A DNA stretch of 64,000 nt from Agapanthus africanus (taxonomy: Eukaryota; Streptophyta; Magnoliopsida; Asparagales; Amaryllidaceae), in NCBI GenBank assembly GCA_030015575.1, contig JASDDO010000006.1, positions 381,012,137-381,076,136 of the forward strand, written 5' to 3'. The position numbers were made by a program, and so were the translations under genes. Below the pieces are notes generated by a model that saw only the letters and a program-made list of their open reading frames with translations, was not told the origin of the DNA and made no database searches. Of the stretch, positions 12,186 to 24,745 are shown piece after piece (position 1 is the stretch's first letter; the number at the start of each line of letters is the position of its first letter).

Positions 12186-14304
12186 ATGGCTTCTATACAT
12201 TATAAGATCGATACGCTTGACAGGTGGAACAATTCCAGTCTATGAAGATTGAAAATGACGGCGAGTCTAAAGAAACAAGGAGTTCATAAGATAGTCTTCA
12301 AAAAAGAGAAGATTCTTTCGACGACCACAAATATTCAGAAAGTAGATATGGAGAATAAAGCTTTCAGTTTGATGCATCTCTGCTTGGCTGGCGAATTCTA
12401 TGCGAGATTGCGCAAGAGACAACGACACCAGGTTTATAAAATAGGCTAGAATCCTTGTACATGACGAAATCTCTATCAAATCGTCTTTATCTCAAGCAAC
12501 GTCTATAAATATTGAAAATGAAGGAAGGTACATCAGTTAAAGATCACTTAGACAAACTCAACCAAATCATTATGAACTTGTTCAATATATAGATGAAGAT
12601 TGAAGACGAGGATTAAGCTATGATTCCGCTTTGCTCTTTAACTTCTGAATATAGCTAGTTCGTAAAATCGATGGTGTACGGCAGAGATAAAATTTTTTTA
12701 GAAAATGTTAAAGCGAGTCTACACGACGAAGTGTTGAGGGATAAGATATCGGGTGATAAGGGTGGTCAGGGCGATGCGCTAGTTTCTAAGGCCGTTTTGA
12801 GAAGTGTTCACATGGTGGTTCCAAGAATAGAGCGAGATCCAAATCGAGAAATCGCTCTAATAACAAGTACAATTATTGCAAGATGAAAGGCCATTGGAAG
12901 AGAGATTGTTAGAAGTTCAAGGAGGATTCTAAGAAGGAGTCTTCTAGTACCACAGTTGTCATAGATAATTCAGATGATGGCAGCGATTGTTCCGTATTAT
13001 CAGTTTGTGCAGTCGGCGACGTACATGATCTATGGATGCTAGATTTGAGAAACTCTTTCCACATGACTCCATATCGGAGTTGGTTTGCGACGTTTCTTTC
13101 TGTTGATGGAGGTTCAGTCCTGATAGGGAATAATGTGGCATGCAAGATCGAGAGGATTGGTTCTGTTCGGATACGCATGTTTGATGGGATAGTGCGGACT
13201 TTGACAGATTTCAGATATGTGCCAGATCTGAAAAAGAGTTTGATTTCTGTAGGAGCTTTGGCAGGGATCGACTACAAGTGCGTAGTCGATGGATATTCCA
13301 TGAAAATTTCCAAGGGGTATCTTATTGTCATGATAGGAAAAAAGGTGACGAATTGTACTTTCTAGGAGGGCAGTCAGTTACAGATGATATTGTTGCGGTA
13401 TCTACTCGTTCAAGTGATTCGGATTCGGTTAGATTGTGACACTTACGGTTGGGCCATATTGGGGAGTCGGGTTTGGAGGTGCATCGTAAGAGGCAGCTAT
13501 TTGGAGATGGGGATTTTGGCAGTCTTGATTTCTGTGAGGAGTTTGTCCTAGGAAAGCAGACAAAGGTGAAGTTCGGGACAACAGTACATGATACGAAAGA
13601 TATTCTTGATTATGTCCACACTAATATTTAGGGTCTAGCACTGGTTCTTTTGCGAGGTGGAGCCAGATACTTCGTTTCCTTCATTGATGACTTTTCGAGA
13701 AAAGTCTGGGTGTATGTTCTTAAAGCTAAAGCCGAAACTTCTGAGAAGTTTAAGACATGGAAAGCCAGGGTGGAGAAGTAGATTGGTAGGCACGTAAAGG
13801 TTCTTCTGTCCGATAACGGCGAAGAGTTAACTTCACATGCGTTTGTTGAGTTCTGCAAGTCAGAGAGGATTGTGCTCCATTACACCACTTCGGGAGATCC
13901 TCAGTCAAATGGCGTTGTAAAGCGAATGAATCAGACATTACTAGAAAAGACCAAATGTTTGCGGCTTACAGCAGGCTTCCAAAGGAGTTTTGGGCCAAAA
14001 CTCTATCTACCGCCATGTACCTCATCAACAAATCACCATCGGTGGCGATAGATAGAAAAATTCCTGAGGAAGTGTGGACCGAGAACGCTGGAGATTACAG
14101 GCGGCTACGTATATTTGGGTGCCCAGCTTATGTTAAGAAGATGAGCAATAAGTTAGAGTCAAGTGCTAGGAAGTGTGTCGTACTCGGCTACGAAAGTGAA
14201 GCCCAAGGATACAGGCCGCGGTGTCTTGAGACTCAGAAGATAGTAATCAGCCGGCATGTTACATTCTATGAGTCTGCGACGGTGCGTAAAAAACAGGCTC
14301 AATC
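12186..14304 (+). pseudogene. Ty1/copia gag-pol pseudogene, truncated in the integrase region
   Basis: The ATG at 12186 opens a copia gag (MASIHYKIDTLD...) that soon hits a TGA where a Trp codon is expected. Several more stops follow through 12930. The protease region at 13030-13365 keeps HMTPYRSW, GGSVLIGNNVACK and YVPDLKKSLIS, but the catalytic Asp-Ser/Thr-Gly is now DLRNS. A GAG-pre-integrase region follows at 13440-13580. The integrase core has FIDDFSR (near 13680) and LSDNGEE (near 13808), but the third acidic residue in NGVVKRMN is Lys in place of Glu. The later frame at 13955-14295 (RLPKEFWAKTL, GCPAYVK) ends where the 5S-bearing element begins at 14305. Reverse transcriptase and RNase H are not in the window; they would lie beyond the nested stack. 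Confidence 0.85.
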
Positions 14305-14696
14305 TATCACGCCCTACGCCCCGGTACAGATGGTATTGTCTGCTCTGGCCGAAACTGCACGGTTTTATCCTTTGGAGCGAACCGGACTCAAGAAGGGGCC
14401 AACTTCCCAGAAGGTCACCCATCCTAGAATTTCCCTAGCCCGAACACACTTAACTACGAGGTTCTTCATACTCTCGAGTGTCGGTTCATCCAAAAGACGC
14501 CTTCGTAATTGAGAGTGACATCATTACATTTATAATGCCGTTTGGTCATCTTTTGGAATGTGCTTCAGGGACCCGATCCCATTGTTCTGAAATGGCTCCA
14601 CACTCAGATCATCATATGTCAGCAACAGATCGCACCGAGTATGGACAAAGCATATCACCATGATGTCCGAAGACCGCACTGGTTTAGGGTATTACA
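14305..14696 (-). repeat. 3' LTR of a Cassandra-like small element with embedded 5S rRNA sequence
   Basis: On the minus strand this 392 bp LTR starts TGTAATACCCTAAACC at 14696, directly after a purine tract (GGTGGGGGAA), and ends GGGCGTGATA at 14305. Its middle (about 14401-14465) aligns with plant 5S rRNA through GTTAAG and AGGATGGGTGACC. Cassandra elements are terminal-repeat retrotransposons in miniature whose LTRs carry a 5S promoter in the sense direction, as here. The insertion cut the copia integrase. Confidence 0.75.
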
Positions 14697-14772
14697 TTCC
14701 CCCACCTAAGAACAATGGTTCGTTCTTAAACCACAGATCTACTACTGAGGGACATGCATGGACCAACATAAA
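14697..14772 (-). mobile_element. Internal domain of the 5S-LTR element, only 76 bp
   Basis: This stretch lies between the end of one LTR copy (GGGGCGTAACA at 14773) and the start of the next (TGTAATACCC at 14696). It is non-coding and ends in a polypurine tract. A primer site should sit next to the first LTR, but only a degenerate match can be seen. The element had to be mobilised by enzymes supplied in trans. Confidence 0.65.
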
Positions 14773-15010
14773 TGTTACGCCCCACGCCCCAATACGGATA
14801 GTATTGTCTGCTTTGGCCGAAACCGCACGGTTTTGTCCTTTAGGGAGAACCGAGCTCGAGAAAGGACCACTTCCCAGGAGGTCACCCATCCTAGGATTTC
14901 CCTAACCCGAGCATGCTTAACTATGGAGTTCTTCAAACTCCGGAGTGCCGGTTCATCCAAAAGGAGCTTCCGAGGGTGGCATCATTACATTTATAATGCA
15001 GTTCGATTCT
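14773..15010 (-). repeat. 5' LTR of the 5S-LTR element, truncated
   Basis: This is the right-hand, less decayed copy of the same LTR. Positions 14869-14931 on the minus strand follow the 3' half of plant 5S rRNA closely: AACTCC, AGTTAAGCATGCTCGGG and CCTAGGATGGGTGACCTCCT followed by GGGAAGT. These blocks include the internal control region used by TFIIIA and RNA polymerase III. The copy is cut at 15010, where an unrelated LTR end starts, so its first 150 bp or so are missing here. Confidence 0.75.
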
Positions 15011-15047
15011 TGTCACGCCCCGCTTCCCAAAAGACGGTAACGACACG
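15011..15047 (-). repeat. LTR-end remnant, same end motif as the gypsy LTR at 1122-4057
   Basis: Thirty-seven bases starting TGTCACGCCCCGCTTCCC, the reverse complement of the LTR end seen at 1122-1139. The remnant is cut by the Athila LTR at 15048. The rest of this LTR should reappear beyond the right end of the nested stack, outside the window. Confidence 0.6.
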
Positions 15048-16564
15048 TGTTCAGTCGAAAATATTGCACATTTGATGGAATATTTTCTTTATTTTTGTTA
15101 AGTACTTAAAGGTGTTTATTGTAATTATGGAACATATGTGTGTTTATCTGCAACATACTCTTTATCATATGTTTATATATTATAATTAATATTATGAAGG
15201 AAAATATATGCATATAATATTTATATGATATTTTGATAATTTAAAATATGCGTATCAAATAATCCTAATCAATATTCCTAAGATATTGTATCATATAAAA
15301 CGATTAGGATAATATCTCAAATATAACAAATACTACTAATATTATGAATTGAGATATTGTGCAGATTTAGCTCAGGTCTGGAGATCGAGATATTCGAGAT
15401 ATCGGGAATGAAATCTGCCGATAAAGTTGAATAAAATCATAACGGCAGAAGACTCAGAAGAAGATTTAAAGAAACTAGATATTACAACAATCTCCACGTG
15501 TCAATACCTAGAAGCAGAAGAATTTTGGAGACGAGACCCCACTACTTTGCCGCCCAACCACGGCTAAATGTACTAACTCACAGCTGATCCGCGGCGCTAC
15601 TATGAGTTTAGGATTCTAGATTTTGTGGGTATGATTGTATTAACAAATCCTAACACATGAGATCTAGGGTTTTCTTCTTCTAGGACTATTTAAAGGACCG
15701 AGAGGTTTATATGAAAAATTATCAATCCGAAGCGATCAAAAGATCCACATTGATCCACGAATCCAGAAGATCAATCGACGCACCATCTACTTTCAATGAG
15801 AATAGAGATCGGGATCAAAAAGTAGGGTTCTTGTACTCTAAATTCGACGGATTTATAAATGATAGTTAATTAATAAAAATGTAGATTTTTAGTTTAGTTC
15901 TTTGCATTATGCATTTAATTTCTGCATTACTTTCTGCATTTACATTATGATTTTCTTCTTCATCTTCTCTTCTATCTCAACCATGCGTGAATAATTCCTC
16001 GTTTGATAGGATTCGTAGAATTAGGGTAGATCAATAGATGATAAAATCTCTTAACTTTTTTTATATCTTTTAAAGTTTATAAACTTTAGCAAAGTAATTG
16101 TTAACATCCTAATCGGGTGCACTATCAATTTATTAATAGTCTCTACCGTTATTTGAGATTAGATTAACAATTGTTTTGATAAAGGCTAGACATGAATAGA
16201 GGTCAATAAAAAGATAAGGGTTAAGAGTAGGAACCCTATTCTCTCCAAAAACGCTAATCTTCATTCATCATTAGCGATCTAGTTTTAAATCTATTAAAAG
16301 ATAAAATGAGTCATCTTTAATTAATTATCCATTACTACTAAATTCTATGAACCCTACAAACCTCTTCTTTATAAAATCTACATCCGTATATCATAGATCT
16401 AGAAAAAACCATCCATATTTCAATCAACTCGTCTAAAGCAAGTCAAAGGTTCGACGTTTCCCTGAGAACGATCCGTACTCATTTTGGCTAGTTACGAGCG
16501 ACACCGTTGTTGATTGCGGTTACTACTTCATAAAACACTACTTCTCCAAATTCAGAATCAATCA
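15048..16564 (+). repeat. Athila-1 5' LTR, 1517 bp
   Basis: Starts TGTTCAGTCGAAAATATTGC, nearly identical to the start of the Athila-2 LTR (TGATCAGTCGAAAATATTGC). It ends TTCAGAATCAATCA, two bases before a tRNA-Asp primer site. The middle is AT-rich and diverged from Athila-2, though the last part (GACACCGTTGTTGATTGCGG) is shared. The 3' LTR is not in the window because later insertions interrupt the element. Confidence 0.85.
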
Positions 16565-16566
16565 AA

Positions 16567-16584
16567 TGGCGCCGTTGCCAGGGA
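16567..16584 (+). other. Primer binding site of Athila-1 (tRNA-Asp type)
   Basis: TGGCGCCGTTGCCAGGGA is the classic Athila-lineage primer site, complementary to the 3' end of plant tRNA-Asp, with one change (usually CCGGGGA). Confidence 0.85.
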
Positions 16585-17540
16585 CACGTGCGTAATTTTT
16601 TTCTTTCTATTCGGGTTGAATTCTTATAAAATCCGTCAACCATAAAAGAGAACCAAAACCGCATATTGTGTATTTAACGATTATTGTGCGACTTTTACGA
16701 GGGAATCTGGAGTCACTGGAGCGAGAAAATAGAGATTCTAAAATTTTCATCAAAGCCCAGAGGAGAAAAGGGGTGCACTGAAGAAACATTGTCAAAAGAA
16801 TCCACTTTTCCGCGGCGGAACCGTGGCAATAGGAAGCAATTAGCCATGGTTGGGTGGCGGCTCTGTGGTGTTGTGCCCCCAAAAATCTTCTGGTATATTC
16901 CTCATATCTTCTTCTCTCCTCTAAAATCCAATAATTTGAATTTTCTGCAGGATTCTTTGCAAAAAGCGTCACTCAAAAATCTTTTGCGTGTTTTGATAAT
17001 TGGTTTGTTTGTGCATATTTTAACCGGAATTTAAGGGGCAATAACCCAAATTCAGATTAGGTGGGGATTTTATTTCCCTTCCTAGGCCCCACAAATCACA
17101 AAACAAATATCCGCATAACCCTACATTAATTAAAAAATATCTAGACCAAGATTCTAAGGACCGTCGCGCTCAATTAGGACAGAGGAGGGTCGTGGGTAAT
17201 CTATTGCTTATCCGCATCTCTCTTGTGGTGTCTATGCAAGTGTGACTAAGGAAGTGGTTACTTAATTAGGCCCGCTATTTTCGGTGATTCGTATAGCAGA
17301 TACCTCCCATTTACCTGGCATTTACCTGGCCACAAGAGTGATAAAGAGATGGTAGAGGATTGATCCTACGGCTTGTCCTTTGGAAGTCTAGGAGCGGTCT
17401 AGTGCTTGACCTAGATGACCTTAGTTCTAGGGTTGATTGTGCATTTTGTGATTTGTTGAGTCAAGCCTCACGTCCGACACTTTATCAAAACAAACATTTT
17501 TAAATCGTTCTCACACACGCTGCCACGTGTACTAAACCCA
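16585..17540 (+). other. Athila-1 leader
   Basis: Untranslated leader. It shares GGGGCA, CCAAATTCAGATTAGGTGGG and CTTCCTAGGCCCC with the leader of Athila-2 (48390-48445). No gene is seen. Confidence 0.7.
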
Positions 17541-19400
17541 CTTAGTGTATGATTGGCTGGACACGGGATTCTAGTGCCCGTCTTGTCTGCGTTTCTTCTA
17601 TCGACTCCGAAGTCGGTACTTCTTTATCTCCTATTTCATCTCCACCTACCACATTGACCGAGATGGACGGTTCTCCATCAGATTTTACCAACACACCCCT
17701 GCCACCACCCGTAGGTGCGCAGAATACACCGCGCATCTCTCTTCAAGAAAGATACTACCCGATACACGGCCCCCTTCCTATTTGTCTATCTATTCCACCA
17801 GCCAATGGATATAATTTCAAAATTAAACCCCACTTTATCAACCTGTTGCCCAAATTTCACAGGCTTGAATCCGAAGACGCATACGTTTTTATAACCAAAT
17901 TCGAAAACGTATGCGCAATAATAGGCACTACACAACTTTCTGTGGATGCTATGAGATTACGTCTTCTCCTTTTTACCTTGTGCGATCTAGCAGAAAAATG
18001 GCATTATAACACTGCCGCACACTCTATTGCCAAATAGGATGAATTCATTATAGCATTACTTAAGAAATTTTATCCAAATCATAAGACCGCCCGTGTTCGA
18101 AGTGAGATTAACTAGTTTACCCAACTTCCCAACGAACCATTTTGGAAATAGTTTGAACGGTTTAAAGATCTTCTTGTCCAATACCCTCATCATGGAATCA
18201 ATAGATAGGATCTTTTCCGAATTATATATGAGGGTGTTAATCCAGCGACAAAACAGATGCTTAAAACCATTTGTCAATGCCATTTCATGTCTAAAGACGA
18301 TGGTGAAACTTGGCAATTTCTGAAAAATCTCGCCGAACAAAGTTTGCAGTGGGAAAGCGTTAGACCAACATCGTCTAGGAGAAGTATCCATCAGCTTGAT
18401 GTTTCCATCGGAGTAAAATCCGAAATGGCTGCGATACAAAGGAAACTCGAAGCTATAGAAACCAAAGTCTCTTTAGCCTTCCTAAACCAAGTTACGCTTC
18501 CTAAAACCGTGTGTGGTTGCTGTTCTAACCCATCACATTAGACGGAAGAATGTCCTTTGAATCCTCCGTTTCAAGGTCAAGAACAAACTAATGCTGCTTT
18601 TCAGCAACGACCTAGAAACGATCCTTATTCTTCCACATACAATCAGGGATGGAGGAATCATCTTAATTTTGCTTGGAACCAAAACCAAACTCAAAATAAA
18701 AGTCCGTTCCCAAGCCAAAATAACTATCAAAGGCCTCATCCACAGCAAAAGCAACCACCACAACAGAGTTAGCACCCCTTTCAACCGCAAACTTTTCAAA
18801 ATCCGGCCAACAACTCTACATCTTATAATAATTCTTTCCCAACGGCCGGTACCGAAAAATCCTCTGCACTCGAACGAAGCTTAGAAACGTTTATTAAACA
18901 TTCTACGCAAACGACGGCTAATTTAATATCTTCTATCCAAACGTTAGTGCAGCACACCGCTTCCCACGGTGAAAGCATAAAATCGATAGAAGCACAACTT
19001 GCAAAGTTAAATGCCGCGATGAGTGAGAGAGAGAAAGGGAAACTTCCATCTCAACCTCTACCGAATCCTGGCCACTCACAAAGTCATAATATGAGTGCAA
19101 TAACCACATTGAGATCGGGAAGAGAGCTGAACAATCAAGTCGGTGAACAGGTTGATGATGTTGAATTAGATAAAACCTCAGCTTCTTCTTCTAACCTTAA
19201 TTCTTCTAGCCCACAATCTTCTTCTAAGCCTATTCTCCGTTTTCCACTAGGCTCAAACCCTCTGCCCACTCCTTTGAGTCAACCTAAAAGGATTACAACT
19301 CCAATTCTGAGATCGATTCCATCCCCATAAACTTCTCCACCAATGTTGGACTCAACCCTTATTGATAAAACTCATTTTCCCAACAAGTTGAATGCCAACA
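17541..19400 (+). pseudogene. Athila-1 gag pseudogene
   Basis: The frame runs from IGWTRDSSARLV through ISLQERYYPIHGP, the capsid motif ESEDAYVFITKFENVC, WHYNTAAHSI and KKFYPNHKTARVRSE, then a Gln/Asn-rich linker and a zinc-finger-like stretch CGCCSNPSH...EECPLNPPF. In-frame stops occur near 18037, 18114, 18538 and 18768, several at Trp or Gln positions of Athila-2, together with frame changes. The open pieces are 17549-18037, 18257-18541 and 18947-19330. Confidence 0.85.
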
Positions 19401-19414
19401 AACCTAATGCATAA

Positions 19415-20083
19415 ATGGAGAAGATTGTGGAAATGTTTAAGCAAGTTAACATAAATATTCCTCTCCTAGATGCTATTCAACATATTCCGTCTTATGCGAA
19501 AATCCTTAAGGAATTGTGCCCTAAGAAGAGGAAAACTCAAGTGCCAAAAAAGGTGTTCTTAATTAGCAATGTGAGTATGGCTTTTACCCAACAATTGCTT
19601 AAGAAACGTAAGGACCCCGGTTGTCCTACAATATCTATAACTATTGGGGGTAAAAGCATCAATCGTGCTCTACTTGACCTAAGTGCTAATGTTAACTTGC
19701 TCCCGTATTCTGTTTATGAGCAGTTATGTATTAGAGAGTTGAAACCTGCACACTGGACTCTCCAGATGGCCGATCGATCTATCACCCAATCTAGGGGTGA
19801 GCTAGAGGACATGTTAATCAAAGTCGGGGAATTTATATTCCCTGTGGACTTTATTGTTTTAGATACACAGCATGTGGTGAACCCACGAAACCAAATTCCG
19901 GTGATTCTCGGTCGGCCTTTTCTAACAACTTCCAATGCTGTAATTAATTGTCGTAACGGTTCTATAAACTTATCTTTCGGGAAGATGACAATTGAGCTTA
20001 ATATTTACAAGTTAGGAAGTCAACCATCTGAACCTTCTGCTCATTTAATCGATATCTGTTCTTGGACGATTAGCCGGGTATGA
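19415..20083 (+). pseudogene. Athila-1 protease region
   Basis: Contains MEKIVEMFKQVNINIPLLDA, the protease motif RALLDLSANVNLLPYSVYEQ (Athila copies often have DLGAS where other elements have DTGS), then QMADRSITQSRGELEDMLIKVG and ILGRPFLTTSNAVINC. The Asp is kept but the next two residues are changed to Leu and Ser. It is joined directly to the tail of the polymerase region, so about 150 residues between protease and the reverse transcriptase active site are deleted. Confidence 0.8.
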
Positions 20084-20436
20084 ATACTACTATTTCTTGG
20101 ATGGATACTCCGGCTATAACCAGATTCCCTCGCCGAAAAGGATCAAGATAAGATAAAATTTACTTGTCCTTTCGGTACTTTTGCTTATAGACGTATGCTC
20201 TTTGGGTTATGCAATGATCCCGCTACATTTCAGCGGTGTATGATGAGGATATTCTCGGATATTGTCGAGAATTTTCTGGAGATATTTATGGATGATTTCT
20301 CAATATTTGGGGACTCCTTTGAGAAATGCCTTCGTCATCTTGACGCTGTTTTTACCCGCTGTAAGGATAAGGATTTAAATTTGAATTGGGAAAAATACCA
20401 TTTCATGATTCAAGAAGGTATTGTCCTTGGGCATAT
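20084..20436 (+). pseudogene. Athila-1 reverse transcriptase fragment, cut by an LTR insertion
   Basis: Begins in the middle of the domain (FLDGYSGYNQIP with a shifted frame), continues TCPFGTFAYRRMLFGLCNDP, the catalytic FMDDFSIFGDSFEKCL and KDLNLNWEKYHFM, and stops at EGIVLGHIV, where the LTR beginning TGTAACAACC starts at 20437. The remaining polymerase, RNase H, integrase and 3' LTR are not seen in this window. Confidence 0.85.
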
Positions 20437-22734
20437 TGTAACAACCACAAACTTTCTGTACAAATTTTTTCCAAAATACAGAAACGAGCACCTAAGCCTG
20501 AGCACAAGTTATAAATTTAATTTGCTTTTGAACAGTAAGAAAGCACTTGTACCTCATTGGTAAAGCCTTGCACTGCAGTGACATAGCCCCTGTGTTCAAA
20601 TCCCCTCAGCCACATATTATTTTTATTGATTTTTCTTTTAAAATTTTAGAAGCTCAAAGGTTTGGACGTGCACTGCACATAAAATGAAAAGTCACAATAA
20701 AAACAAACATGTGGAAAATGCTATTTATACAGCCTAGGACATGTGGCCCCAATCCAAGCCCCATCCCCTCCAAGATGACTGGCGGGATATTGATTTGGGC
20801 CGGCACCATCGGTCCAAATCGTATTAAATGCTCCCAAAATTTAACCCTATCACCCCTTGGCCTACCCCACTGCCCAAAGTTGTTTGACTTCTCTGCATTT
20901 ATCCAGAGAATGATAAATCCCCTATTTAATCCATTTTTAATGCACATTTTAATTCTATTCTTCATTACCCTAAACCCTAATTTTCCCTATAAATACCACA
21001 CTACATTTCACCTCTCCTCATTCAGAATTTCATTACAAAAACTCTCTAAAAATTCCAAGTCCTAAGTTGTACAAATGGAGTTAGCAAGAGGTGAAGTTCC
21101 GACGACGTTTCGGGGAGATTTCGGCGATGAAATGACGCCCCGACGGTTTCGAGAGTTTCCTCCTTCCCCCCTCTTTCTTTATAGCCAGTAAGTCCCCACT
21201 CACCTCCTCCATCTCTATTCTAAAACTTCTTATTTTCAAAACTTGTCAGAAACGGAGTTATTCCGACTTCCGATTTGTTTTTCTTTAAAAACTTCATTTT
21301 TCTTAAATAATAAAATACCATATTCTCTCATAACGTTTAACAAACATAAATAAACACATTAGAACATGTTTCGCCTCAAAATAATTCATGTTGCAAATTT
21401 TATTTCACTTTTATAGTAAAATACTATCATGTTACATACAACTTATAATTGTTCAATTTAACCGTATTACCTTTAAATAACTCACGAGATAATAACCTAC
21501 CTCATCACAACACACATTTTTGACATAGCACGCTGAATTTTGGGATTCTAGTTTATGGGAAAATATGATTTTACGAATAAATACCTTAAACATTCAAAAA
21601 CCATTTTCTTAAAAAGCGTGTTATTTAATTCTGTGCAATTACGCCTTTACAACCCATTTTGGGGAACCCCGATCGGGATGGTGCGGGTTATCACATATCC
21701 TAAGGCCTAGTAGAGCGAGATGCAAATCTCCGTAAGGAGCATTCGATCTTGATGGAATTATGATGCAATTTTTAAGAAAATGAGATTTCTACAAAATAAA
21801 TAAACTTTATTTTTATTATATATATATATAAATATTATCAAAATATCTATTTTTAAATATAATATATGAATATTCCATGTTTTCTAAATCAAAAGAATCA
21901 CAATTTTATGAAACTACCATTATAATCCAATAAATTCCAATATTTCAATAAAATACCATATACAATGAAAACTAGGTTCTACTCACTAGAAAATTTCACT
22001 TTTATAAAATATACATCTATGAAAAACCCTAAAGACGACAATGAAATACTTGAGGTGTATTTTGAAAATATATCAAACTATTTTTACATAAAACCCCCTC
22101 AAGTTATATTAAATTACAATAAGGACCCTAGTAAATATAAGTTTAAGCGGGACCAGTTCTCTTGAGCCTCAGAGAGCCAGAGAATATGGGTGCTTTCCTA
22201 TCTAAGGTAGATAATCTAATAACGGTGTTATCAACACAGTAATTGTCTTGGAAAAAGACACAAATCCTGCCGTCCATGTGCAACAGTTACCGATGACACC
22301 AAGAACTAAATCAGGACTTCAATTTTGTCTAAAAGCCTGACTCAGTTCGAGTTACGGTAAAATATGAAATCAATCTGACTTGAATTCAGTTCAAGTATAA
22401 CTACAATACAACATGAATCCGTCTATACCAGAATTCAATCTATAACAATCTGTCTTGACCGAACCGAACCATGGATATACTATGATTACATGACTATCCA
22501 TTTATATTCATTCCATTTACTGATATCATGGTTTCAGCAAGTCTTCCATTTACTATAAGACAATACAATACAATTAGTACAATCAATACAATCAATACAA
22601 AAGAAATTACGGGGTTTTTAAAGGGGTAGCCTGGTACGAAACATGTTAAAGGTGGCACGAGGTGGTCATTAAAAGACGTAATTACATCCATACCGTTGTT
22701 CTGTGGTATTATCGACGGAGCCTTGTACTATGGG
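20437..22734 (+). repeat. Long LTR copy A, truncated by copy B
   Basis: Starts TGTAACAACCACAAACTTTC inside the Athila-1 reverse transcriptase. It is collinear with copies B and C: a tRNA-like module (20546-20606), a TATA box CTATAAATAC near 20988, a donor-like CCAGTAAGT near 21187 and an AT-rich right half. It ends at 22734, at a point equivalent to about 25430 in copy B, where copy B begins. The rest of A is probably beyond the window. The frames inside are not genes. Confidence 0.8.
20546..20606 (+). other. tRNA-like A-box/B-box module in LTR copy A
   Basis: TACCTCATTGGTAAAG (A-box-like) is followed 44 bp later by GTTCAAATCCCC (B-box-like), the spacing seen in tRNA genes. The flanks do not fold into a good acceptor stem, so this is not a functional tRNA. 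Confidence 0.55.
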
Positions 22735-22858
22735 TGTAACAACCCTAAACTTGCTGTACAACTTTCTGTACAATTTTTCAAAAAATATAGAAAGGGGTAC
22801 TTTTGCTTGAGCACAAATTATAAGTTTGTTTTGTTTTTTAATAGCAAGAAGGAGCTTG

Positions 22859-22913
22859 TAGCTTACTGGTAAGACCTTGCACTGCAGAACCAAAGCACCA
22901 GAGTTCAAATCCC
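22859..22913 (+). other. tRNA-like A-box/B-box module in LTR copy B
   Basis: TAGCTTACTGGTAAGACC matches the tRNA A-box pattern, and GTTCAAATCCC 44 bp later matches the B-box. This is the best-kept copy of the module and lies about 125 bp inside the LTR. Confidence 0.6.
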
Positions 22914-24055
22914 ATCCCTTACATTATTTTTAATATTGATTTCTTTTTAAATTTTTAGAATCCCAAGAGTCTACACGTGCTAAAACCGTAAAACCAAAGG
23001 TCCCACTAAAAACAAACTACCCCACTGTGCTAACCAGATGACGACGGACCTTCGACGGCGAGCCCCGGCCCGACTCGGGCCGGCGAGGCCGGGTTGACTC
23101 GGCTGAATCCGAGTTGACCCTTCATGAAACTTGTGCCTCTTTGTCTTCTGAAAACTCCTGTATACTTTAAATTTCCTGCACATGAACATAACTCTTTAAA
23201 ACCCCATTAAACCATATTTTTAATACAATTTTCTGTACAACTTTTCACCTACCCTAACCCTAGTTTTATCCTATAAATACCACCCCTAAACACCCCCCTC
23301 ACTCACCATTCTGTTCCAACTCTCAAGAAAACTATATAGAATTTTTGTGTACAAATGGAGTTAGCGAAGGGCGAAACTTCGGCGAACTTCCGACGACGAC
23401 CCTAGGAGCTCCTGGAGACGAAACGACGCACCGGCGATTCCCCTCTCTACCTCTATCCTCCCTCTTTATTGTTAGCCAGTAAGTCCCTTCTCCCTCTCCT
23501 CTTTTCTATTCTTAAAACACGTATTTCTAAAACCCGACGGAAGCGGAGTTAAATCCGACTTTCGATTCGGTTTTCTTTATAAAGTTCAATTTTCCTTAAC
23601 ACAACTATATTAAACTCTTACATCTTGACTATTAATCATAAACAAAATATGTTGAATAAGTTTCATAGCAAAATATTTCATTTTGTAACTTTTACCGCTC
23701 TTTTTCAATAAAATACCATGTAGTATAGTTTCGACTTTAAAATATCATTAATCTTGCTATACCTTTAGGTAGATCACGAGGTAATGACCTACCTCCTCAC
23801 AACACTCATATGCAACATAGCACAATACTTTTTGGGAAATATAGATTCTGGAAATACCGTTTTACACAAAACTACCTTTAACTTATAAAAAACCGTTTTC
23901 TACAAGATTACGTATTTTTACAAATCTTTGCAAAGCGCCGCTACAACCCATTTTGGGGAACCCGACTGGGATGGTGCGGATTATCGCACATCTCTGGGCG
24001 TAGTAGTGCGAGAAGCAGACCTCCGCAAGGAGCATTCGGTCTCGAAAGATTTGAA

Positions 24056-24745
<690 letters not shown>

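Noticed and set aside
14302..14470. A real 5S rRNA gene
   Set aside because: The 5' part of 5S is not preserved, the match lies within a paired LTR, and there is no 5S gene array.
22850..22920. A functional tRNA gene
   Set aside because: A- and B-box motifs are present, but the acceptor and T stems do not pair convincingly.
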